This document shows positions 23,217 through 30,452 of a DNA stretch of 34,095 nt, in pieces. Each line of letters opens with the position of its first letter. Positions within the stretch are counted from its first letter, which is position 1. The notes beneath the pieces were generated by a model that did no database searches, was not told the DNA's origin, and was given only the letters and a program-made list of their open reading frames with translations. Source of the stretch: Chitinophagaceae bacterium UBA4411 (GTDB lineage Bacteria; Bacteroidota; Bacteroidia; Chitinophagales; Chitinophagaceae). The position numbers and the translations under genes are program-made. The stretch is taken from positions 4,627-38,721 of the forward strand of contig DGQP01000005.1 of NCBI GenBank assembly GCA_002400415.1. The letters run 5' to 3'.

Positions 23217-23684
23217 TTATAATCCGAAAATGCTCCCTGCCAGCAGGGCCATGAACCCGGCGATATTTATGATTTGCCGGGTATGATACAGGCTAAACCA
23301 TTTGGAACGGTATTGTTCCCAGTTAGCCGGGTAGTTAGTCATTGTCCATGTATTGATGGCTTTATTCAGCGGCACATTTCCTTTTAATGAGATCATAATA
23401 TCAGTTACCAGTGCTGCCAGTGCAACTACTGAACACCTGAATAATATGCCATATGGGTTTACCACAGAAAAAGCTGTTAATGCAATGGAAGATGCCAGGG
23501 CCAAATAATAAGCAGTGTATAATGTTGTCTGCAGTTTAGCATCCAGTAATTGCCTTGTCTGGATAAAAACAGCTGCCTGCATCTTTTTCATTACGGTTGA
23601 CATGGCCAGGATATAAAAGAGACTCTGGCTGATGATGACGGCATAGAACAGCATCGCAATGAATAATGATATCTTGATAGCCAT
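23217..23684 (-). CDS. Four-helix membrane protein, DUF1772-like
   Basis: The 155-residue protein has four hydrophobic segments (about 5-27, 52-72, 80-97 and 135-154). Before the last one it has NVPLNKAINTWT and NWEQYRSKWFSLYHTRQ, a polar pattern (N-x5-W, W-x2-R-x2-W-x3-H-x2-R) that resembles DUF1772/anthrone-oxygenase-like proteins. The resemblance is from memory and moderate. No catalytic role is assigned. It starts 3 bases after the stop of the gene at 23688-24296 and lacks the AAACCTTA start element, so it is the second gene of a two-gene operon. Confidence 0.65.
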   Translation of the reverse strand: MAIKISLFIAMLFYAVIISQSLFYILAMSTVMKKMQAAVFIQTRQLLDAKLQTTLYTAYYLALASSIALTAFSVVNPYGILFRCSVVALAALVTDIMISLKGNVPLNKAINTWTMTNYPANWEQYRSKWFSLYHTRQIINIAGFMALLAGSIFGL

Positions 23685-23687
23685 CGC

Positions 23688-24296
23688 TTATTTTTTTACA
23701 GGTATATGAAATTTTGATATCCAGGACGGATCAATAGTTGATGGATTATTGATATCCGCTTCCGGGTGTTTTTCCAGGTCCACCATCAGGAGGTAGGTAT
23801 TATTGGGGTCATCTTTGAAACTTGTTCTTTCCCAGAGATAAGTGCAGGAATGCTGACCTGCCAGTTCCTCTTTGGGAATAGCCCGGGAAGTAGTATGACC
23901 ATTTTTGGTAATACGGTAGGTACCTTTTTTTGCCCTTGTAATAATGATTTGTTGCCCCTTTTTATCTTTTGTGAATTCCACCGTTCCTTCCACCTGCGTC
24001 CATGTTTCGGTATCATTACCATAGGTATTGGCCTGCACATAGAGCATAAATTCAAAACGGTTTCCTTTTTTAAAATTGAATTTCACGAGCATGCCACCAC
24101 CGCCTTTATAACTATTATAATCCGGGCCGGCTGTGGTATTCACATAGCCAACAGTAGAAAGGGTGGAGATGGTCCAGTAGGTGGAATCGTTAGTGATCAC
24201 ATCTGCCGGTACATCGTTAACGGGAACTGGTTTGCCTGTTTGTGACTGGCCCTTCAGGGCAATAGCAAAGCTTAAAAAGATGAAAATCTTTTTCAT
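23688..24296 (-). CDS. Secreted protein of unknown function (202 residues)
   Basis: I do not recognise the family. The protein has a signal peptide (MKKIFIFLSFAIALKGQSQ, probable cleavage after QSQ) and a soluble, beta-rich body containing NKFGKGNR-like basic turns, FEFMLYVQANTYGNDTETWT and WERTSFKDDPNNTYLLMVDL. The strand pattern resembles a lipocalin-like or beta-sandwich fold, which is only a guess. It is probably periplasmic. It is transcribed with the membrane protein that begins 3 bases after its stop. An AAACCTTA element lies 5 bases upstream of its ATG. Confidence 0.7.
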   Translation of the reverse strand: MKKIFIFLSFAIALKGQSQTGKPVPVNDVPADVITNDSTYWTISTLSTVGYVNTTAGPDYNSYKGGGGMLVKFNFKKGNRFEFMLYVQANTYGNDTETWTQVEGTVEFTKDKKGQQIIITRAKKGTYRITKNGHTTSRAIPKEELAGQHSCTYLWERTSFKDDPNNTYLLMVDLEKHPEADINNPSTIDPSWISKFHIPVKK

Positions 24297-24301
24297 GTTG
24301 A

Positions 24302-24309
24302 TAAGGTTT
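24302..24309 (-). promoter_or_regulatory. AAACCTTA start-proximal element before the 202-residue secreted protein
   Basis: AAACCTTA on the minus strand lies 5 bases from the ATG at 24296, within the larger shared context CCATTAAACCTTAT. Confidence 0.55.
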
Positions 24310-24331
24310 AATGGTTGATGAATCCGGAAAA

Positions 24332-24730
24332 CTAAAATCCCTTCTTTTCATCAGGTTTGGAAAGCAGGTACCTTGTCATAAAGATTCCCTGGCCGTTATC
24401 TCCGGGGCTAAGTGTGAAGGAAGTGACTTTGTCGATTTGCCAGCCTTCATCGGTATAGTTTTTCAATGCTTTTACAATCTGGCTTTCGTTCTCTTTGATA
24501 TTTTTAAAATTGATACCGGCCAGGCTGAAGAGGTTTTCCATATCCGATTCTTTCTGGGAACCATCCGGGTTGGTGACAATCATTTTTGAACGGCCGAAAC
24601 CACCGCCGATCACTGATTCCACGGTCGTGACATGCATAAATTGTTTTTTAGGCTCCGGCTTCAGTTCCTGTGCCGTGAGTGTGCTGCCGGTTGTGACAGC
24701 CATGATTAAAATAACAATGATCTTTTTCAT
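24332..24730 (-). CDS. Small secreted protein of unknown function (132 residues)
   Basis: I do not recognise the family. A signal peptide (MKKIIVILIMAVTTGSTLTA) is followed by a 112-residue soluble part. The phrase HVTTVESVIGGGFGRSKMIV and the later YTDEGWQIDKVTSFTLS suggest an alpha/beta fold; the GW-x-ID-KV-T segment recalls the DUF4177 group of small proteins, with weak support. The gene lies 34 bases after the OmpA-family gene and 35 bases before the next secreted protein, all on the minus strand. It has the AAACCTTA element 11 bases from the start codon and a near copy 3 bases from it. Confidence 0.65.
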   Translation of the reverse strand: MKKIIVILIMAVTTGSTLTAQELKPEPKKQFMHVTTVESVIGGGFGRSKMIVTNPDGSQKESDMENLFSLAGINFKNIKENESQIVKALKNYTDEGWQIDKVTSFTLSPGDNGQGIFMTRYLLSKPDEKKGF

Positions 24731-24741
24731 ATTGAAGGTTT

Positions 24742-24749
24742 TAAGGTTT
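24742..24749 (-). promoter_or_regulatory. AAACCTTA start-proximal element before the 132-residue secreted protein
   Basis: AAACCTTA on the minus strand lies 11 bases from the ATG at 24730. A near copy, AAACCTTC, abuts it at 24734-24741. Confidence 0.5.
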
Positions 24750-24764
24750 ACTGGTTTGTTGCTT

Positions 24765-26045
24765 CTATAATTTGATGAACTCCACCCGGCGGTTCAATAT
24801 TTTTCCTTCCTTGGTTTTATTATCGGCTACTGGTTGGGTCTCACCTTTTCCTTCCGTTTCGATCCGGGATGCATCAATGCTGAATTCATTTACCAGCATC
24901 TCTTTCACGGCCGCTGCCCTTTTCTTTGATAATTCCATATTGGCATTGTCATCGCCATCACTGCTGGTATGCCCCAGCACTTTTATTTTCACAGAAACGT
25001 TTTCTTTCAATACGCCGGCTATTTCTTTTACCACGGCAAATGATTCTGGTTTGATCACCGCACTTTGAAAATCGAAAAGGATGCCGGTGGTCGAGAATTT
25101 ACCTTCTTCGATCAGTTTATGCCGGGTATCGGGTTTGCCGGTGGCAACTTTGATATTACTGATATAAACGCCGTACTGGTTTTCGGCATAGTTGGTATGT
25201 TCCACTTCAAACAGGAGCTGGTTCATAATAGTCCCTGCCGGGATAGCCTTTGGTACATCAAACATTTTCGTTTCATCAATCCACATCCTGAATCGTTCCT
25301 TCTGTACCTGTATGGCGATATGCACGGGTTTGCCATATGATTTTTCTAATTCTTCATATGACTTGTTATCTCCTTTGAAATAATCTCTTGTCTCCAGGTA
25401 GGAGTTAATCCGGGCTCTGGAATTTTTGAATTCAGCCGGGTATATTGTTGCAACAACAGCTGCATATTTTTTGGATTCTTTTAAAAACTTGTTATCTCCG
25501 TTGGGCTCTTCCCCGGTGGCAAATAAAGCGAATTTGAATTCCGGGTACATCCAGCCATTATTTTTCAGTTGCAGGATCAGGTCAAATTCCACCGTATAAT
25601 TTTCGCCAAACTCTTTCTGATTACTGCTCAGGTAAGTGAAAGGTTTATGCAGGCGCAACCAACTGCCGGGGTATTTATCCAGGGTAGCTACTTCCCCGGA
25701 CCCGCTGGTATTCCAGCCGGTGGGTAATTCAGCCAGGGCCTCCCCTTCAAAAGCATCATAATACAGAACAGAATCACCGGGAATAAAATCGTATTTACTA
25801 AAACTTTTCAGCACGGGCTCCGCTGCTGTAGTGGCCGCAGGTGTGTCTTCTTTTTTTCCGGAAGCGGGTTCCGCTGCCTTTTTTCCTTCTATCTGGTCGA
25901 GGGTTTTATCAATCTCTTTGTCGATCTTCTGGTCGGCTCTTTGTTTGCTTTTATTCTTGACTTTGTTCAGGATATTGCCAAATTGTGCATCTGCTGCAAA
26001 AGGCAGGGCAGCGATCAGTACAGCAATGATCAGTTTCTGTTTCAT
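24765..26045 (-). CDS. OmpA-family outer-membrane/peptidoglycan-associated protein
   Basis: From the ATG at 26045 the product is 426 residues with a signal peptide ending near ADAQ (residue 21); an upstream extension of 16 codons lacks signal character. A lysine-rich, probably coiled helical stretch (about 25-55) is followed by a central beta-rich region (about 85-310) with DSVLYYDAFEGEALAELPTG, resembling a concanavalin-like sandwich. The OmpA C-terminal domain covers about 320-426: ILFDFQSAVIKPES, VLGHTSSDGDDNANMELSKK, RAAAVKEML and NRRVEF. This domain binds peptidoglycan, so the protein probably ties the envelope together. The central domain's ligand is unknown. Confidence 0.88.
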   Translation of the reverse strand: MKQKLIIAVLIAALPFAADAQFGNILNKVKNKSKQRADQKIDKEIDKTLDQIEGKKAAEPASGKKEDTPAATTAAEPVLKSFSKYDFIPGDSVLYYDAFEGEALAELPTGWNTSGSGEVATLDKYPGSWLRLHKPFTYLSSNQKEFGENYTVEFDLILQLKNNGWMYPEFKFALFATGEEPNGDNKFLKESKKYAAVVATIYPAEFKNSRARINSYLETRDYFKGDNKSYEELEKSYGKPVHIAIQVQKERFRMWIDETKMFDVPKAIPAGTIMNQLLFEVEHTNYAENQYGVYISNIKVATGKPDTRHKLIEEGKFSTTGILFDFQSAVIKPESFAVVKEIAGVLKENVSVKIKVLGHTSSDGDDNANMELSKKRAAAVKEMLVNEFSIDASRIETEGKGETQPVADNKTKEGKILNRRVEFIKL

Positions 26046-26050
26046 GTGTA

Positions 26051-26058
26051 TAAGGTTT
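26051..26058 (-). promoter_or_regulatory. AAACCTTA start-proximal element before the OmpA-family gene
   Basis: AAACCTTA on the minus strand lies 5 bases from the ATG at 26045. Its position also supports that ATG over the longer frame start at 26093. Confidence 0.55.
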
Positions 26059-26303
26059 AAATGGAGGTCAAAACTATACCGGGGCTTATGCACACAAAAG
26101 CGAAGAATGACTGAATTGAGGGAAAGCAGGATTGAGTTGTTGAAAATAAAAATGACCGCTACACTAATGTTCTAATGATGCAGCGGCGGCTGTGTTTTCA
26201 AAACAGGCTTTTCAGCATATACCGGTCATGCAATAGTCTGTCAATAAGCGCAGATTCTTTTTGGGACGATTACTGGCTTCTTTTTCTTCAAGCTTTATCA
26301 TAC

Positions 26304-27287
26304 TTATTTGCCTGCCATTTTTTGAAATTGCGTTGGATAACGTTCACCCTGCACCGGGATTGCCGAAAAGGCTTTGTCAATATCAGCTACCTCTGTTGTG
26401 GTTAAAAGGACATTCGTACTGCCGGCATTTTCAATTAACCTGTGTTGCCTGGTAGTTCCGGGAATAGGAACGATCCATGGTTTTTGTGCCATTAGCCAGG
26501 CCAATGCAATTTGTGCAGGTGCAGCATTCTTTGCTTTTGCGATTTCATTCATCAGGTCAACCAGCCCCTGATTGGCTTTCCTGTTTTCTTCTGAAAAACG
26601 GGGTACAGTATTTCTAAAATCATTTGTATCAAACCGGGTATCTGAATTGATAGCACCTGTTAAAAACCCTCTGCCCAAAGGACTAAACGGGACAAAGCCG
26701 ATACCGAGTTCTTCGAGAGTTGGCAGTATTTCTTTTTCAGGTTCTCTCCACCACAGCGAATACTCACTCTGCAATGCCGTAACTGGTTGCACAGCATTTG
26801 CTTTACGGATGCTTTGAACACCTGCTTCACTCATTCCAAAGTGCCTTACTTTTCCTTGCTGTATCAGGTCTTTTACCGTACCGGCCACTTCTTCAACAGG
26901 TACATCCGGGTCTACTCTGTGCTGGTATAGAAGATCAATGACATCTGTTTGTAAATATCTTAATGAATTTTCAACAACGGCCCGTATCCTTTCAGGTCTG
27001 CTATCCGGCCCTTCAGCGGGAACCCCGTTTTTAAAGCCAAATTTTGTTGCAATTACCACCTTGTTACGATAAGGCTTTAATGCTTTCCCCAGTAAAACCT
27101 CATTGGCTCCCTGCGTATAAGCTTCGGCGGTATCAAAAAATGTAATACCCAGCTCCACTGCTTTATGAATGAGTGCAACGGCCTCCGTCTCATTAGTGGC
27201 CGGACCATACCCAAAGGTTAAACCCATACAACCCAGGCCAAGCTCCGAAACTTCCAGCCCGCTGTTTCCCAGTATTCTCTTTTTCAT
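26304..27287 (-). CDS. Aldo/keto reductase
   Basis: The 327-residue protein is a complete (beta/alpha)8 aldo/keto reductase. The catalytic tetrad is D52, Y57, K82 and H123, in FFDTAEAYTQG, IATKFGFKNG and LLYQHRVDP. The N terminus RILGNSGLEVSELGLGCMG and the NADPH-binding end segment IVPIPGTTRQHRLIENAGST are typical of the AKR11/AKR13-like group. It reduces aldehydes or ketones with NADPH; the substrate is unknown. It stands alone on the minus strand, with 258 unassigned bases downstream, where I see no gene, and 70 bases between it and hsdR upstream. Confidence 0.94.
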   Translation of the reverse strand: MKKRILGNSGLEVSELGLGCMGLTFGYGPATNETEAVALIHKAVELGITFFDTAEAYTQGANEVLLGKALKPYRNKVVIATKFGFKNGVPAEGPDSRPERIRAVVENSLRYLQTDVIDLLYQHRVDPDVPVEEVAGTVKDLIQQGKVRHFGMSEAGVQSIRKANAVQPVTALQSEYSLWWREPEKEILPTLEELGIGFVPFSPLGRGFLTGAINSDTRFDTNDFRNTVPRFSEENRKANQGLVDLMNEIAKAKNAAPAQIALAWLMAQKPWIVPIPGTTRQHRLIENAGSTNVLLTTTEVADIDKAFSAIPVQGERYPTQFQKMAGK

Positions 27288-27357
27288 CTATTTTGTTTTG
27301 AATTTCAAAATGTCTTGCTGTTATACAGCGTCTTATTTCTACAGCATTTTTTTGTAA

Positions 27358-30321
27358 TTATTTATTGGTTTGAATATTTTGATTCTTCTGCCAAATCTTA
27401 TCAAATACAAAATCCAAATACTGCCGCTTGAAATCAGCATCATCCGTAAACTTCTTGTACAAATCTGTGTAGGTAAAAATTACATCCTGCATTAAATCTT
27501 CTACTTTTTTATCGGAAGTGATTTTTGCATTCTGCTTGTCGGAATTGTTTACGGAATTTACAGTTGCTTCGTCTTTGGCAAAATCTGCTGGTAATTGTTG
27601 AAACAGAAATGCCTTTATTTTATCATCGTCTGTCCAATTATCAATACCAAACCTTGTGTTGAAATCATTAATAATTGCTTCCAGTTCATCAAATTCATTT
27701 TCTCCTTTCTTGCCTTTCATTATTGGGGGTGTTGGGTCTATTTCTTCGCCACCTTTTAAGCCAATATTGTCTGTTGTGGTTCTGGTCAATCGGTAACTAT
27801 CTAAATCAATGGCTTCAATTATGCCTTTTGCCAAATCCTCATTTTCCGTAGGCTTAATTTTTGGCATCAGGAATTTTAAAAACCAGTATAAGCGTTCCCA
27901 ATAGGCATTTTTAAAAGAAAGTATTTTAGAAAGAAAAGCATAAGTACGGTAAAACGATTTTGCTTTTACAAAGAAATCTATTTGTGCATCTTCATTTAAC
28001 TCAGTTTTAAAATTGACAACACAGGCATCAATAATCGGGTCAAGCTCTTGCCGGTCTGCATTATTGAAATAAAGGTTGGTAAAATTGTGTACATCTTCCA
28101 CCGTGTAAACCTGTGCATTATCCAATACATCCTGCAAATCATTCAATTTATTTGCATCGGTTTCCTCACTTAAAACAGTAGTAGTATAAAATGGCTCAAA
28201 TGCTTCTTTTATTTCATCGGCGCTATTGAAAAAATCTAAAACGAAAGTATCTTCCTTGTAAGGTTTAAATGCCCTGTTTAACCTTGATAGAGTTTGTACC
28301 GCCTGCACATCTCTCAATTTTTTATCTACATACATTGTGTGCAGCAATGGCTGGTCAAAGCCAGTTTGAAACTTATTGGCAACAATTAAAAATCTGTATT
28401 CTTTCTTTTTGAACTCTTTTGGAATATCATTGCTTGGAAAGCCATTCAATTTTGCTTCGTCAGTTTCTACCCCTTCAATTTGCCTGCTGCCACTAAAAGC
28501 TATAATGGCTTTGTATGGTGAATTAATTTCTTTCAAATACTTTTTAAAAGCATCATAGTATTTAATGGCATTATTGATGCTTTTGCAAACCACCATTGCT
28601 TTAGCCTGCCTGTTTATTTGCTTAGCCACCTCTGAATGAAAATGGTCAATCATCACTTTGGATTTCTCCATGATAGAGAATGGATGACTTTCTACATAAG
28701 CCCTCAGTTTTTTATTGGCCTGGTGTGTTTCAAATTCGGGATTGTCTTCAACAGCTTTATTGAGCTTATAATAGGATTGGTAAGTAGTGTAGTTTTTCAG
28801 CACATCCAAAATAAACTCTTCTTCAATGGCCTGCTTCATGGTGTAAGCATCAAAGGCAACGAATTTCCCTTCGGGTGTTTTTGTACCAAAAGTTTCTAAA
28901 GTTTTATTTTTAGGTGTAGCCGTAAAAGCAAAGTAGCTGGCATTCTTCAGCATCTTACGTTGCTCTATCAGTTGGTTGATGGCATCTTCTGATGTTTCGG
29001 GGTCTTCGTCCTGCCTGTTATCATCTTCGCCATATGGCGTTTCTTTTTCTGATAACACCCAGTTCATTTTACTGGCAGTCTCACCACTTTGGCTGCTGTG
29101 GGCTTCATCAATAATGATGGCGAATTTCTTTGCTTGCAGTGTACCAATTTCATCTATGATAAAAGGAAACTTCTGTACAGTAGTAACAATTATTTTTTTA
29201 CCATCCTCTAAGGCTTCTTTTAATTGTTTGCTGCCTTTTTCAATAGCTTCCACTACTTTATTTACCTGAGCAAATTGCTTTATATTATCCCTGATTTGTT
29301 TATCCAGCACTTTCCTGTCTGTAACTACAATTACACTGTCAAAGATTGTTTCCGTGTTTGCCAGATTGTGCAAACTCACTAACTGATGTGCCAACCAGGT
29401 AATTGAATTAGATTTACCTGAACCTGCGGAATGCTGTATAAGGTATTTTTGACCAACACCATTTGTTTTTGAATTGGCTAATAGTTTCTTTACAACTCTT
29501 AGCTGATGATAACGGGGGAAGATTAATTTACGTTTAACCTTGCCTGTGTCTTCGTCTGTTTCTTCAACAATCTGGGCATAGTTTTCTATAATGTTGCTGA
29601 GGCTTTCTTTTGTTAAAGTTTCTTTCCAGAGATAGTCTGTTTTTAACCCATTTGGATTTACAGGGTTTCCTGCACCATCATTTACTCCTTTATTAAACGG
29701 CAGGAAAAAAGTGTTGTTTCCTTTTAACTCACTTGCCATGTACACCAAATTGCTATCTACCGCAAAGTGTACCATACACCTGCCAAATGCAAACAATGGT
29801 TCTTTTGGGTCTCTGTCCTGCTGGTATTGTCGAATGGCATTTTTTACTGTTTGCCCCGTCCATTCATTTTTAAGTTCAAAGGTGATAATGGGTAAGCCGT
29901 TGATGAATAAAACTGTGTCTAACGAATTGCTGTTGGACAGGCTGTAATACAACTGACGGGTAACAGAAAATATATTTGCCTTGTAATTTTCTTGTGCCTT
30001 TTGGTTTAATTCAGATGCAGGGTTTTTATAGTAAAGGTTTATTTGAAGGTCTAAATCTTTTATGCCTTTGCGAAGCAACTCAATAACACCTTTGCTTTTG
30101 ATTTGCTCTGCAAGCCGTTTTATAAATTTTTCTTCTCCACGTTTTACAATGGTATCATAAGCAGCAGGCTGCGTTTGTTTGATGAACTCAAACAACAGTC
30201 TTTTGTTGATGCAAAGGTCCCGGTCATAGTCGGCACTGTAGCTTTGGCGATAGCCGCACACTTCTACCAAGTGCTTTTCAATGATGTTTTCCAAGCCTTT
30301 TTCTGATGTATCTGTACTCAT
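27358..30321 (-). CDS. hsdR: Type I restriction enzyme R subunit (HsdR)
   Basis: HsdR is the motor and nuclease of type I restriction systems: it pulls DNA by ATP hydrolysis and cuts far from the recognition site. The 987-residue product is complete. The nuclease core has D135, E149 and K151 in LDTVLFINGLPIITFELKN. The helicase has Walker A HSAGSGKS (297-304), the DEAH box IIIDEAHSSQSG (405-408), motif III FAFTATPKNKTL, and the C-terminal RecA motifs TGFDQPLLHTMYVD and QTLSRLNR. The last third is the helical part that docks on HsdM. No HsdM or HsdS is in the window; they may lie past the right edge. Base composition is more AT-rich than the galactan locus, as is usual for restriction genes. 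Upstream are 131 bases holding a phased repeat. Confidence 0.95.
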   Translation of the reverse strand: MSTDTSEKGLENIIEKHLVEVCGYRQSYSADYDRDLCINKRLLFEFIKQTQPAAYDTIVKRGEEKFIKRLAEQIKSKGVIELLRKGIKDLDLQINLYYKNPASELNQKAQENYKANIFSVTRQLYYSLSNSNSLDTVLFINGLPIITFELKNEWTGQTVKNAIRQYQQDRDPKEPLFAFGRCMVHFAVDSNLVYMASELKGNNTFFLPFNKGVNDGAGNPVNPNGLKTDYLWKETLTKESLSNIIENYAQIVEETDEDTGKVKRKLIFPRYHQLRVVKKLLANSKTNGVGQKYLIQHSAGSGKSNSITWLAHQLVSLHNLANTETIFDSVIVVTDRKVLDKQIRDNIKQFAQVNKVVEAIEKGSKQLKEALEDGKKIIVTTVQKFPFIIDEIGTLQAKKFAIIIDEAHSSQSGETASKMNWVLSEKETPYGEDDNRQDEDPETSEDAINQLIEQRKMLKNASYFAFTATPKNKTLETFGTKTPEGKFVAFDAYTMKQAIEEEFILDVLKNYTTYQSYYKLNKAVEDNPEFETHQANKKLRAYVESHPFSIMEKSKVMIDHFHSEVAKQINRQAKAMVVCKSINNAIKYYDAFKKYLKEINSPYKAIIAFSGSRQIEGVETDEAKLNGFPSNDIPKEFKKKEYRFLIVANKFQTGFDQPLLHTMYVDKKLRDVQAVQTLSRLNRAFKPYKEDTFVLDFFNSADEIKEAFEPFYTTTVLSEETDANKLNDLQDVLDNAQVYTVEDVHNFTNLYFNNADRQELDPIIDACVVNFKTELNEDAQIDFFVKAKSFYRTYAFLSKILSFKNAYWERLYWFLKFLMPKIKPTENEDLAKGIIEAIDLDSYRLTRTTTDNIGLKGGEEIDPTPPIMKGKKGENEFDELEAIINDFNTRFGIDNWTDDDKIKAFLFQQLPADFAKDEATVNSVNNSDKQNAKITSDKKVEDLMQDVIFTYTDLYKKFTDDADFKRQYLDFVFDKIWQKNQNIQTNK

Positions 30322-30346
30322 AGTTTAAAGTTACTGGGCAGTGGTT

Positions 30347-30452
30347 CGTCTAACTTCGGCGCCAAACTCGTCTAATAAAAATCAATACAATATATTTATT
30401 ATCAATGCTTTATGTTTATTTTTCGTCTAAAAAACGTCTAAAGTTCGTCTAA
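30347..30452. repeat. Five CGTCTAA repeats spaced in multiples of 11 bp, upstream of hsdR
   Basis: Exact copies of CGTCTAA (TTAGACG on the transcribed strand) start at 30347, 30369, 30424, 30435 and 30446. Successive distances are 22, 55, 11 and 11 bases, all multiples of 11, so every copy faces nearly the same side of the helix. The array fills most of the 131-base gap between the stop of the AlbA_2 gene (30453) and the hsdR ATG (30321). The space between copies two and three is very AT-rich and could hold the hsdR promoter. A cooperative operator for a helix-turn-helix protein, such as the AlbA_2 gene product, is the simplest inference. Confidence 0.8.

Noticed and set aside
26046..26093. 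Longer OmpA-family protein starting at 26093
   Set aside because: The extra 16 residues precede a complete signal peptide and cover the AAACCTTA element, so the ATG at 26045 is preferred.
26152..26229. Inverted repeat ATGACCG / CGGTCAT in the gap downstream of the OmpA-family gene start
   Set aside because: Arms are only 7 bases and 64 bases apart, with no T tract or neighbouring signal; probably chance.
27317..27329. GCTGTTATACAGC palindrome between the aldo/keto reductase and hsdR as a terminator
   Set aside because: The 5-bp stem is too short and has no T run after it on either strand.
30347..30452. CRISPR array at the CGTCTAA repeats
   Set aside because: Units are only 7 bases with 4-base to 48-base gaps; repeats and spacers do not have CRISPR lengths.
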